Part shown: positions 22,399 to 30,493 of the stretch, one piece after another
How positions within the stretch are numbered: position 1 is the stretch's first letter
Layout of the letters: each line of letters starts with the position of its first letter
Source of the DNA: JAEELC01 sp963605425
Lineage (GTDB): Bacteria > Bacillota_I > Bacilli_A > Acholeplasmatales > Anaeroplasmataceae
DNA length: 37,650 nucleotides
NCBI GenBank assembly: GCA_963605425.1
Contig: CAVCUQ010000015.1
Span: 1 to 37,650, forward strand
Direction: 5' to 3'
Notes under the pieces: generated by a model
Databases searched by the model: none
What the model was told of the DNA's origin: nothing
What the model saw: only the letters and a program-made list of their open reading frames with translations
Made by a program: the position numbers and the translations under genes

Positions 22399-23532
22399 CT
22401 ATTCCTCAAACTTGACATAGCATGTAGCTTTTTCAAGTTCTTCTTTAATCTCGTTATATGAAACTTCTTTAGTTATATATAAAGAACCTAATTGTTCACT
22501 AATTAAATTTTTATTAATAATATTGTTACTATTAATTAAATAACAAGATTTAATATTATCTTCTATAGTTACTAGTTCTTTATCAAATTCAAAATAATGC
22601 TTTTTATTATCAATTATCTTATTAACATCAAGCATAATAGCACTAGCTGTAGGAAGGCTTCCAGCACCATATCCGATTAAAGTTAATTCTTTGGCATATT
22701 TAGTTGTTAATTTAATTGAGTTTAATTCATTATTAATATTAGCCAATATATTATTGTTTTTAATTAACACTGGGTCTATAGATAGTGATACATTGTTATC
22801 ATTTTTAATAGATTTAGCTAAGAATTTAATTACATAATGATTATCTTTTGCAAAAGATATTACTTCATCTGTTAATTTATCGATACCGCATAGACGTGCT
22901 TTACTATAATCAATTCTAGTATGATAAGCAATACTAGATAAGATAACTAATTTTCTTAAAGCATCATATCCCTTTAAATCATCAGTAGGATCAACTTCTA
23001 GGAATCCTAACTTTTTAGCTAATGTTAAACTATCACTATAACTTAAGCCTTCAAAAGCTTTAGTTAATATAAAGTTAGTAGAACCATTGATTATGCCTTC
23101 TATTTTTACTATTTCATCTGAATTTGAAATGGCCTCAAGCGTATCAATAATATTAATAGCTCCGCACACACTAGCTTCAAAATATAAAGCTACATCATTC
23201 TTTTTTGCAATTTCTGTTAATTCAATCAAATGATCAATTAGAACTGCTTTATTTGCAGTTACAACATTCTTTTTATTTAATAGAGCTTCTTTAATGATTG
23301 TATATGCTAGTGTAGTTCCGCCTATACATTCTATTACTGTATCAATATTTATATCATTTATAATATCTAAATAATTAGTTGTAATAATATCTTTAAAATC
23401 TTCATGTTTAGATGCATTATGAACTAATATCTTACTAACTCTTGCTTTATCTTGATAATAATTATTTTCATTAATTATCTTGTAAACTCCAGAGCCTACA
23501 GTTCCAAAACCACATAATCCAATATTAATCAT
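22399..23532 (-). CDS. hom: Homoserine dehydrogenase
   Basis: Reduces aspartate semialdehyde to homoserine, the branch point to threonine and methionine. The NAD(P)-binding loop is GLCGFGTVGSGVYK; catalytic-domain motifs are VTANKAV, NGSTNFILT and LGFLEVDPTDDLKGYDALRK, then GAGSLPTASA. At 377 residues it is shorter than the roughly 430 of Bacillus Hom: the C-terminal ACT domain is reduced to about 50-60 residues after residue 315. Feedback control by threonine may therefore be weak or absent (inference). It overlaps thrB by eight bases and is the third gene of thrC-thrB-hom. Confidence 0.96.
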   Translation of the reverse strand: MINIGLCGFGTVGSGVYKIINENNYYQDKARVSKILVHNASKHEDFKDIITTNYLDIINDINIDTVIECIGGTTLAYTIIKEALLNKKNVVTANKAVLIDHLIELTEIAKKNDVALYFEASVCGAINIIDTLEAISNSDEIVKIEGIINGSTNFILTKAFEGLSYSDSLTLAKKLGFLEVDPTDDLKGYDALRKLVILSSIAYHTRIDYSKARLCGIDKLTDEVISFAKDNHYVIKFLAKSIKNDNNVSLSIDPVLIKNNNILANINNELNSIKLTTKYAKELTLIGYGAGSLPTASAIMLDVNKIIDNKKHYFEFDKELVTIEDNIKSCYLINSNNIINKNLISEQLGSLYITKEVSYNEIKEELEKATCYVKFEE

Positions 23533-24379
23533 TTATTATAGCCCCTTCTTTTACAATATGAACTCTTTTTTGTTTATAGATATTATCCTTAATATTTAAA
23601 TCAGTTAAAGAAATACTTAAAAGCGTAGAACCACTACCTGAAATTAAGCCTATAGCTCCAAGAACATTAATTTTTTCAATTAATTCTTTAGCACCCTTAA
23701 TAATTTCTCTTCTATATGGTTCATGAATTTTATCTATAAGTAACACTTTAAGTAAGTCAAAGTTAGCATTAGCTAAAGCATAAGGAAGATTAACTATTCT
23801 TGATAAATTAAACACTACATCACTTCTCTTATAACTATCAGGTAATACTTTTCTTGCTTCTTCTGTAGATAATTTATAATCACTAATATAGACATTAAAT
23901 ATTAATTTATCTGATATGTCATATCTTACAGGATAAACTTCCCCGTTATGCATAGTTGAAGCTACAAAACTTCCTAGGAATGCGGGAGCCACATTATCAG
24001 GATGTCCTTCAATTTTAGTCATTAAGGAAAGTAATTCTTCACTAGATTTGTTAGCTTTAGAAATCTTGTTTCCCGCAAGAACTCCAGCTACTATACAACA
24101 AGCACTAGAACCTAGACCCCTGCTTGGAGGTACATCTTCTTTTAGAAGTTTAATTCTAACCGGAATATAAGGAATGTTAAATTCATTAAAGAATCTTTTA
24201 TAACTAGTTAGTACTAAATTATTTGAGTTATTATATTCTTCTTCAAAGTCAGAAACAGTATCTACATCAGAATTTTCAAATTCAAATTCGTTGTAAATAT
24301 CTAAAGCTACACCTAGACAATCAAATCCAATTCCAAAATTAGCACTTGTTGCGGGAACCTTAATACTAAACTTATTCAT
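23525..24379 (-). CDS. thrB: Homoserine kinase
   Basis: GHMP-family kinase making O-phosphohomoserine from homoserine and ATP. The N-terminal KVPATSANFGIGFDCLGVAL and the phosphate loop PPSRGLGSSACC are diagnostic, and the C-terminal GAIGLISGSGSTLLSI is the third GHMP motif. 284 residues, normal. It overlaps thrC and hom by eight bases each, so the three threonine genes are translationally coupled. Confidence 0.97.
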   Translation of the reverse strand: MNKFSIKVPATSANFGIGFDCLGVALDIYNEFEFENSDVDTVSDFEEEYNNSNNLVLTSYKRFFNEFNIPYIPVRIKLLKEDVPPSRGLGSSACCIVAGVLAGNKISKANKSSEELLSLMTKIEGHPDNVAPAFLGSFVASTMHNGEVYPVRYDISDKLIFNVYISDYKLSTEEARKVLPDSYKRSDVVFNLSRIVNLPYALANANFDLLKVLLIDKIHEPYRREIIKGAKELIEKINVLGAIGLISGSGSTLLSISLTDLNIKDNIYKQKRVHIVKEGAIIND

Positions 24380-25811
24380 AATCTAAAATACCTGTGACTG
24401 TATCGTATAACTTATCGTAGTCAATAACAGTCTTTTTATTAGTATTCTTTAAATATTCATAGATTCTAGGATCAACCTTAACGCCAGTCTTCTTATAGAT
24501 TTCATTAATTCTATCTAGTTCGCTGCCTTCTTCAAGTCCTAAAGCCTTGCAAATTGTACTTGAAAATTTATATGGACTTGCAGTTGAAACAACAACAGTA
24601 AAGCAGTTATCTAAGTTTTTATTATCACATAACACCTTAAATCCAACAGCTGTATGTGGGTCAATTAAAATCTTATTTAATTTATAAGATTTCTTGATAG
24701 CCTCTATTGTTTCATCTTCAGTTGCATAACCGGCAATAAGATTAGGGAATTTGATTTCGATATCACTTACAGGAATTTCGAATTTCTTAGAGTTTTCTAA
24801 GCTTTCTTCTATTTCTTTAATCTTATTAGTATCTTTATATAATAAATATAAGAATCTTTCTAAGTTAGATGAAATTAAGATATCCATAGCTGGTGAATTA
24901 GTTTGTTTAAAACTTCTATTTGCATCATAAACACCAGTTGTAAAGAAATCAGTTAAAATATTATTTTCATTTGATGCGCAAATAATCTTATTAATAGGAA
25001 GTCCCATTTTGCTTGCAGTAATACAAGCTAAAATATTACCGAAGTTACCTGTAGGTACTACCACATTTATCTTTTCACCGAATAAGATTAAATCATCATC
25101 TACAAGTTTTAAATATGAAGCATAGTAATAAGCAACTTGTGGGATAAGACGTCCAATATTTATGGAATTAGCTGATACTAAATCAATATTATCATTATGA
25201 TATTCATTAAATATCTTTTTAACCATTCTTTGACAATCATCAAAGTTACCATTTACTGCAAGTGCTTTTGCATTTTCACCTGTAAATGATAACATTTGGG
25301 CTTCTTGTAGTTCTGAACATCCATTATTTGGATATAATACTACAATCTTAGTCTTATCATTTTTAGAAAAACCTGACATAGCAGCTGAACCAGTATCTCC
25401 ACTTGTAGCTGTAAGTACAACAGTTTTCTTAGTATTACCATGTTTTCTCTTTGATATTTCAATTAACTTAGGTAAAACTTGAAGTGCCATATCTTTAAAT
25501 GCAAATGTAGGACCTAAAGTTAAATATAAGAAACAATAATCTGTTGTTCCTCTATAACTAGTAAATCCATAAGGGAAATTCTCTTTTGAATATAAAGCTA
25601 CAACTTCATCAATTTCTTCATCAGTAAAATCATCTAAAAATACTCTAAAAACCTTTTTACATATTTCCTGATAAGAAAGCTTTGTATCTTCTTTCTTTAA
25701 TTCTAGTTTAGATATTTCATCTATAACGTATAATCCTTTATCCTCTGCTAGCCCCTTTATGATAGCTTCAGAAGCATGAACTTTATTTAAACCTCTTGTT
25801 GAATGATACAT
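24372..25811 (-). CDS. thrC: Threonine synthase
   Basis: PLP enzyme turning O-phosphohomoserine into threonine. 479 residues, the long form of the family. It begins MYHSTRGLNKVHASEAI; the PLP lysine is in LGPTFAFKDMALQ, and the phosphate-binding and substrate blocks TATSGDTGSAA and VVPTGNFGN follow. The ATG at 25811 is chosen because GAGAGGTGA lies just upstream; the GTG at 25820 belongs to that Shine-Dalgarno. First gene of thrC-thrB-hom. A TATAAT near 25840 may be the promoter; I saw no T-box or attenuator in the short leader. Confidence 0.97.
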   Translation of the reverse strand: MYHSTRGLNKVHASEAIIKGLAEDKGLYVIDEISKLELKKEDTKLSYQEICKKVFRVFLDDFTDEEIDEVVALYSKENFPYGFTSYRGTTDYCFLYLTLGPTFAFKDMALQVLPKLIEISKRKHGNTKKTVVLTATSGDTGSAAMSGFSKNDKTKIVVLYPNNGCSELQEAQMLSFTGENAKALAVNGNFDDCQRMVKKIFNEYHNDNIDLVSANSINIGRLIPQVAYYYASYLKLVDDDLILFGEKINVVVPTGNFGNILACITASKMGLPINKIICASNENNILTDFFTTGVYDANRSFKQTNSPAMDILISSNLERFLYLLYKDTNKIKEIEESLENSKKFEIPVSDIEIKFPNLIAGYATEDETIEAIKKSYKLNKILIDPHTAVGFKVLCDNKNLDNCFTVVVSTASPYKFSSTICKALGLEEGSELDRINEIYKKTGVKVDPRIYEYLKNTNKKTVIDYDKLYDTVTGILDYE

Positions 25812-25882
25812 AAAAATCACCTCTCACATAACAACTATTATATAATATTTTGCATAGAAAATAAAGAATTAGAAAACTAGCG

Positions 25883-25911
25883 AAAAAAGAACTGCAAGTA
25901 ATAAGCAGTCC
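25883..25911 (-). terminator. Intrinsic terminator of the FAA-hydrolase operon
   Basis: On the minus strand GGACTGC / GCAGTTC (one G-U pair) with a 9-base loop, followed by TTTTTTC. The 5' arm starts at the last base of the pseudouridine synthase stop codon. Confidence 0.87.
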
Positions 25912-26615
25912 TAGATTAGTTTATATTTATTAAGTAAATCATCTTTTGAAAAGAATGAAAATAAGCCATAAGATTTAAAATAATTAAATGTTATACTTTC
26001 CTTTAAAGTGGGATGAGTAAAAGTAATTGAATAACTAGATAAATAATATTCATTATTTTTAAGCTTTGATCCTCCGTACTTTAAGTCTCCGGCAATAGGA
26101 TGCCCGATATGAGATAACTGGCACCTAATTTGATGATGACGTCCTGTAAGAAGTGTAATATCTAATAGAGAATATGACTTATTATTTATAGTAACATTAT
26201 CAAGTGAAGTATAAGTTAATATAGCTTCTTTAGCGTCTTTGCTATTTGATACAAAGCTCTTATTCTTATCTTCATTTTTAAGAAGTCTATTCTTTAGAGT
26301 TTTAGTCTCTCCGCGTGGTATTATTCCTTCTACAACAGCTAAATATTTTTTATTAAACTGTTTATGTTCTCTAATTTCTTCAGAAAGTCTTGAGGCTGCT
26401 TTACTAGTTCGTGCAAAAACCATTACCCCACTAGTATTACGGTCAAGGCGATGGACAAGACCTAAATAGACAGCACCAGGTTTATTATATTTTTCTTTAA
26501 TATATAATTTCAAATCATTTAAAATATCATTATCACCTGATATATCTGCTTGTGATAAAAGTCCTGCTTCTTTAAAGGCTACGATTACTTGATTATCTTC
26601 AAATAGTATTTCCAT
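25911..26615 (-). CDS. RluA-family pseudouridine synthase
   Basis: Isomerises specific uridines in rRNA or tRNA. The catalytic aspartate lies in LVHRLDRNTSGVMVFART, and the substrate-binding block is LLTGRHHQIRCQLSHIGHPI followed by GDLKYGG. 234 residues with no N-terminal S4 domain, so it belongs to the short subgroup and the exact target is unknown. The ATG follows the upstream stop directly (TAGATG). The last gene of a three-gene operon. Confidence 0.93.
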   Translation of the reverse strand: MEILFEDNQVIVAFKEAGLLSQADISGDNDILNDLKLYIKEKYNKPGAVYLGLVHRLDRNTSGVMVFARTSKAASRLSEEIREHKQFNKKYLAVVEGIIPRGETKTLKNRLLKNEDKNKSFVSNSKDAKEAILTYTSLDNVTINNKSYSLLDITLLTGRHHQIRCQLSHIGHPIAGDLKYGGSKLKNNEYYLSSYSITFTHPTLKESITFNYFKSYGLFSFFSKDDLLNKYKLI

Positions 26616-27122
26616 CTATAAAACCTTTACTTGGCAGCTTCTCATCACATCTAAAGCTTCATTGTGCAATTTTTCGTCAAGTCCTGCACAAGCATCGCTA
26701 AAGACAAACACATTTGAAGTAGGATATTTAGCCTTTAAAATCAAAGCATTAGATATGACACAAATATCTGTACAAACACCTAATAAATAAATGTTTTCTG
26801 GATTTTCTAGTTTCCATTCTAAGTAACCAAAGGTATTCTTTTCAATCACTTCATAAGGATAATTAATATCATTTATTGTACTTTCATCAATATCATGTCC
26901 TTTTGTATCTTTAATGCAGTGTTTAATTGGAAGATTCTTTCCTTCATTAGTTTCTAAATAATTATCATAATGAGTATCTTTAGTAAAAATTAATTTATTA
27001 TGATTTAAAATAGCTTCATTAATTCTCTTTTTAACGTTATCTCTAATCTTAATAGCACCTTCATTGTATAAAGTGCCATCAATAAAATCTTTTTGATAAT
27101 CTATTACAATTGTATAATTCAT
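26616..27122 (-). CDS. Isochorismatase-family cysteine hydrolase, nicotinamidase-like
   Basis: 168 residues of the isochorismatase/PncA fold. Visible parts: catalytic Asp in VIDYQKDFIDG (D8), metal-ligand-type residues in FTKDTHYDNY and LPIKHC, the lysine region before FGYLEWKLE, and nucleophile Cys in LLGVCTDICVISNA. The CTDICV pattern and the KH motif favour nicotinamidase (NAD salvage) over isochorismatase, but substrate is inference. It lies two bases after the FAA-hydrolase gene and abuts the RluA gene. Confidence 0.87.
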   Translation of the reverse strand: MNYTIVIDYQKDFIDGTLYNEGAIKIRDNVKKRINEAILNHNKLIFTKDTHYDNYLETNEGKNLPIKHCIKDTKGHDIDESTINDINYPYEVIEKNTFGYLEWKLENPENIYLLGVCTDICVISNALILKAKYPTSNVFVFSDACAGLDEKLHNEALDVMRSCQVKVL

Positions 27123-27124
27123 AA

Positions 27125-27946
27125 TTACTTACACCTATTTTCTATATATCCTATTTTATCTATTTCAATTCTTACCACATCATCTTTTTTAAGTGGTATA
27201 CCTAATGATTTTCCTACTCCGTTAGGTGTACCAGTTGAAATGATAGTGCCCTTTTTAAGTACCATACCACTAGATAATTCTCTTATTTGATATGGTATAT
27301 CAAACAACATATTAGCTGTATTATCATTTTGTCTTAATTCATTATTAACAAATGTTTTGATATCTACTTTTGGGAAAGAGTCAAACTCATCCTTGGTAAC
27401 TAAAACACTAGAGAAAATCGTATATCCTTCTAAAGATTTACCAAAATAAAATTGTTCATGATCTCTTTGGATATCTCTAGCACTTACATCATTTACTATA
27501 AAGTACCCAAAGATACTATCACGAATTTCATTATCGCTTTTAGCTTTATAGATATCTTTTCTTAAGATTAAGCCTAGTTCTCCCTCATAATCAGGAAAAG
27601 AGGTGATATCACTATGTAAGTCAAGCACATCACCATTTGTAATAGCTTTATTGCATCTTTTAGAAAAGTACACACTTTTAATATCGAGAGTTTTACTTAA
27701 AGAAGCCTTAACACATTCCACCTTGTGATTATAATAATTCATTCCTACACAAATTATATCTTGTTTAGGTCTCTTAATTATAGGTTCTTCTTTAATATTC
27801 TCTTTTTCAATTTCAAGTAACTCTATTTTTGATAAGTTAACATTAAAGAGTTCATATATATTTTTATATTTAGTTTTATAAATTTTATTATTTTTAATAA
27901 CACCTATTCTAGTTTTACCCTTTACACTATATGCAATAAATTTCAT
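27125..27946 (-). CDS. Fumarylacetoacetate hydrolase family protein
   Basis: 273 residues. The FAH fold is shown by DIICVGMNYYNHKVE, the metal-binding EGELGLILRK (E-x-E), GYFIVNDVSARDIQ, GKSLEGYTIFSSVLV and the closing STGTPNGVGKS. Family members act on acylpyruvates, oxaloacetate or related beta-diketones; the precise substrate is unknown. First gene of an operon with a nicotinamidase-like hydrolase and a pseudouridine synthase. AAGGTGAT precedes the ATG. Confidence 0.92.
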   Translation of the reverse strand: MKFIAYSVKGKTRIGVIKNNKIYKTKYKNIYELFNVNLSKIELLEIEKENIKEEPIIKRPKQDIICVGMNYYNHKVECVKASLSKTLDIKSVYFSKRCNKAITNGDVLDLHSDITSFPDYEGELGLILRKDIYKAKSDNEIRDSIFGYFIVNDVSARDIQRDHEQFYFGKSLEGYTIFSSVLVTKDEFDSFPKVDIKTFVNNELRQNDNTANMLFDIPYQIRELSSGMVLKKGTIISTGTPNGVGKSLGIPLKKDDVVRIEIDKIGYIENRCK

Positions 27947-27963
27947 ATTATCACCTTGTTAAT

Positions 27964-27992
27964 ATTATAGTTTTAATAAAAATTATTGTAAA
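27964..27992 (-). promoter_or_regulatory. Promoter of the FAA-hydrolase operon
   Basis: On the minus strand, -35 TTTACA (27987-27992), 17-base spacer, -10 TATAAT (27964-27969). The -35 box touches the U-tract of the lon terminator. Confidence 0.75.
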
Positions 27993-28024
27993 GAAAAAGA
28001 TTACCTGTATTAAACAAGTAATCT
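27991..28024 (-). terminator. Intrinsic terminator of lon
   Basis: On the minus strand AGATTACTTG / CAGGTAATCT (one G-U pair), 7-base loop, followed by TTTTTCTTT. It starts ten bases after the lon stop codon. Confidence 0.88.
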
Positions 28025-28033
28025 TATAATTTT

Positions 28034-30346
28034 TTATTTTTCCAAAGCTATATCAAGTACTTCTGATACATTATGAACAGGTACAATTTCAAGTACTTTC
28101 TTAACTTCTTCAGGAACTTCGTCTAAATCACGAATATTCTCACGAGGAATTAAGATTTTCTTAAGACCAGTTCTAACTGCAGCTATACTCTTTTCTCTAA
28201 GACCACCGATAGGAAGTACTGTACCACGAAGAGTAACTTCACCAGTCATACCAAGTGTTGCAGGAACCTTTCTATTTGTTAGAGCACTAGTAATAGCAGT
28301 TGTTAATGTTACACCAGCACTAGGACCATCTTTAGGTACTGCACCTTCAGGAACATGGATATGAATATCGTTTTCCGCAAATACCTTAGGGTCAATGCCA
28401 AATTCTTTATAATGACTCTTTACATATGATAAAGCAGCCATTGCAGATTCTTTCATTACATCTCCAAGTTTACCAGTTAAAACTAAAGCACCTTTACCAG
28501 GATATGTTGTAACTTCGATATCTAGAGTATCTCCACCAAATTGAGTGTATGCAAGACCTGTTACAACACCAACTTGAGATTCAAGACGAGATTCATTGTT
28601 GAAATAAATCTTCTTACCTAAGTAATCACTTAAGTTATCTGTGTTAATTTCTACATGTTCATCATTATCCATTAAGATTTTCTTAATAGACTTTCTTACC
28701 AATGTTGCAATATGTCTTTGAAGACTTCTTACACCAGCTTCTCTAGTATATGAAGAAATGATTTCCTTCATTGCATCTGGAGTGATTGAGAATTTGCTTG
28801 GATCTAGACCATTTTGATCAAGAACCTTTGGTACTAAGTAATCAAAACCAATCTTTGTCTTTTCATATTCAGTATAACTAGATAGAGTTATAACTTCCAT
28901 ACGGTCATAAAGTGGTTGAGGAATAGTATCTAGAGAGTTTGCAGTAGTGATGAATAATACCTTAGATAAGTCATATTCTTCTTCTAGATAGTTATCTGAG
29001 AAGTTCTTGTTTTGTTCAGGGTCAAGTACTTCAAGCATTGCACTTGCAGGGTCTCCTCTGTAACTAGATGAAGAAATCTTATCAATTTCATCAAGTAAGA
29101 AGACAGGGTTAACTGTTTTAGCATCTTGCATACCTTTTAGAATTCTACCAGGTAAAGCACCTAGATATGTTCTTCTGTGACCTCTTATTTCAGCCTCATC
29201 TTGAAGACCACCAAGTGATACCTTAACGAACTTTCTACCTAAAGCCTCTGCTATAGATTTAGCCAAAGTTGTTTTACCAACTCCAGGAGGTCCGTATAAG
29301 CATAGAATAGTTTGAGGATTCTTACCAGTTAAAATCTTAACTGATAGATATTCCAAAATTCTTTGTTTAACCTTTTCAAGGCCAAAGTGATTCTTATCAA
29401 GTACAGCCTCAACAGCCTTAATATCAGATGAATCCTTTGTTTCTTCCTTCCATGGAAGAGAAACAATAAATTCAAGATATTGTCTAATAATACCTGATTC
29501 AGCATTTTGACTTGAAGTCATTTGGTATCTTCTAAGTTCTTTTAATGCTTTTTGTTTAATCTTTTCGCTCATTCCAGCTTTTTCAATCTTTTGCTTAAGC
29601 TCATCGATTTCTTCTTCAGTACGACCAGATTCACCAAGCTCGTTTTGAATAGCTTTCATTTTTTCTCTTAAATAGTATTCTTTTTGAGATTCATCAATAG
29701 ACTTCTTAACTTCTTCGTTAATCTTGTTTTCAAGTTTTTGAATCTCAGCTTCTCTATTTAAATCTTCAAGAATATATTTCATTCTGTTTACAATAGAAGG
29801 CTCACTTAAATACTTATATTTATTAGTAGAAGTCTTTAAATGACCAGCAATTACGTCAACACATTCTTTAGTTGTAAGACCTGATGAAATAAGTCTCATA
29901 ACTTCTTCTGGGTTAACTAATGCATTTCTATTATTAGTAATTTCTGAAATAACCTTTTTAACAAGTACTGCTTGTTCTTCAATAGAATCTTCTTTCTCAG
30001 TTAAATAATCAAAACTGCACATAAAGAATGAAGCAGTGTTATCAATAGATTTTACAGAAATTCTTTCATTAACAGTGAATTTAACTCTGTAATTTTTATT
30101 TGGTAATGTAAGTTTTGAATCAATGTGTGCAATAACACCAACAGTTTCAACATCTTCGGGTTTAATATCTACTATAGTAGGATCTTTTTGAATAAGTAAT
30201 ATAATATTACCATCAAATTCCTTTTCAGCTAATTCTAAAGCTTCTATAGAACTCTTTCTTCCGACTTCAGTTCTAAAATCATTTTGTGGTAATGGAATAA
30301 TACCACGAAGTGCGATTGCAGGGTATGATGAATAAATTTCAGCCAT
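28034..30346 (-). CDS. lon: ATP-dependent protease Lon
   Basis: Homohexameric cytoplasmic AAA+ serine protease that removes damaged and regulatory proteins. 770 residues: N-domain (1-200), helical linker with the YYLREKMKAIQNELGE motif, AAA+ module with Walker A GPPGVGKTTLAKS (about 352) and FLLDEIDKI, and the protease domain with the Ser-Lys dyad (Ser about 675 in KDGPSAGVTL, Lys about 718 in GGLREKSIAAV). Standard length. Own promoter and terminator. AGGTGGGAAATT precedes the ATG. The predicted mRNA starts with a perfect hairpin. Confidence 0.98.
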   Translation of the reverse strand: MAEIYSSYPAIALRGIIPLPQNDFRTEVGRKSSIEALELAEKEFDGNIILLIQKDPTIVDIKPEDVETVGVIAHIDSKLTLPNKNYRVKFTVNERISVKSIDNTASFFMCSFDYLTEKEDSIEEQAVLVKKVISEITNNRNALVNPEEVMRLISSGLTTKECVDVIAGHLKTSTNKYKYLSEPSIVNRMKYILEDLNREAEIQKLENKINEEVKKSIDESQKEYYLREKMKAIQNELGESGRTEEEIDELKQKIEKAGMSEKIKQKALKELRRYQMTSSQNAESGIIRQYLEFIVSLPWKEETKDSSDIKAVEAVLDKNHFGLEKVKQRILEYLSVKILTGKNPQTILCLYGPPGVGKTTLAKSIAEALGRKFVKVSLGGLQDEAEIRGHRRTYLGALPGRILKGMQDAKTVNPVFLLDEIDKISSSSYRGDPASAMLEVLDPEQNKNFSDNYLEEEYDLSKVLFITTANSLDTIPQPLYDRMEVITLSSYTEYEKTKIGFDYLVPKVLDQNGLDPSKFSITPDAMKEIISSYTREAGVRSLQRHIATLVRKSIKKILMDNDEHVEINTDNLSDYLGKKIYFNNESRLESQVGVVTGLAYTQFGGDTLDIEVTTYPGKGALVLTGKLGDVMKESAMAALSYVKSHYKEFGIDPKVFAENDIHIHVPEGAVPKDGPSAGVTLTTAITSALTNRKVPATLGMTGEVTLRGTVLPIGGLREKSIAAVRTGLKKILIPRENIRDLDEVPEEVKKVLEIVPVHNVSEVLDIALEK

Positions 30347-30377
30347 AATTTCCCACCTCTTTTATCGTTATTTGATT

Positions 30378-30393
30378 GAGTCTATAAAGACTC
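30378..30393 (-). promoter_or_regulatory. Perfect dyad at the lon transcription start
   Basis: On the minus strand GAGTCT-TTAT-AGACTC, beginning at the predicted +1 (30393). It would make a stable 5'-terminal stem-loop in the mRNA, or act as an operator just downstream of the promoter. It is neither CIRCE nor a CtsR heptad. Confidence 0.45.
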
Positions 30394-30399
30394 TAATAT

Positions 30400-30428
30400 A
30401 TAATACTATAAAAGTGGCAATCTTTCAA
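30400..30428 (-). promoter_or_regulatory. Promoter of lon, embedded in the upstream terminator
   Basis: On the minus strand, -35 TTGAAA (30423-30428), 17-base spacer, -10 TATTAT (30400-30405). The -35 and spacer lie inside the terminator hairpin of the upstream helicase gene. Confidence 0.6.
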
Positions 30429-30438
30429 GTAGATTGCC
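30408..30438 (-). terminator. Intrinsic terminator of the SNF2-family helicase gene
   Basis: On the minus strand GGCAATCT / AGATTGCC, perfect 8-base stem with a loop of about seven bases, followed by ACTTTTAT. The T-run is short, so it may be leaky. Confidence 0.7.
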
Positions 30439-30493
30439 AAAAATATTTTTATAGTCTAAATTTAATAGTTTTATACTTTATAAAATGCAAGTA

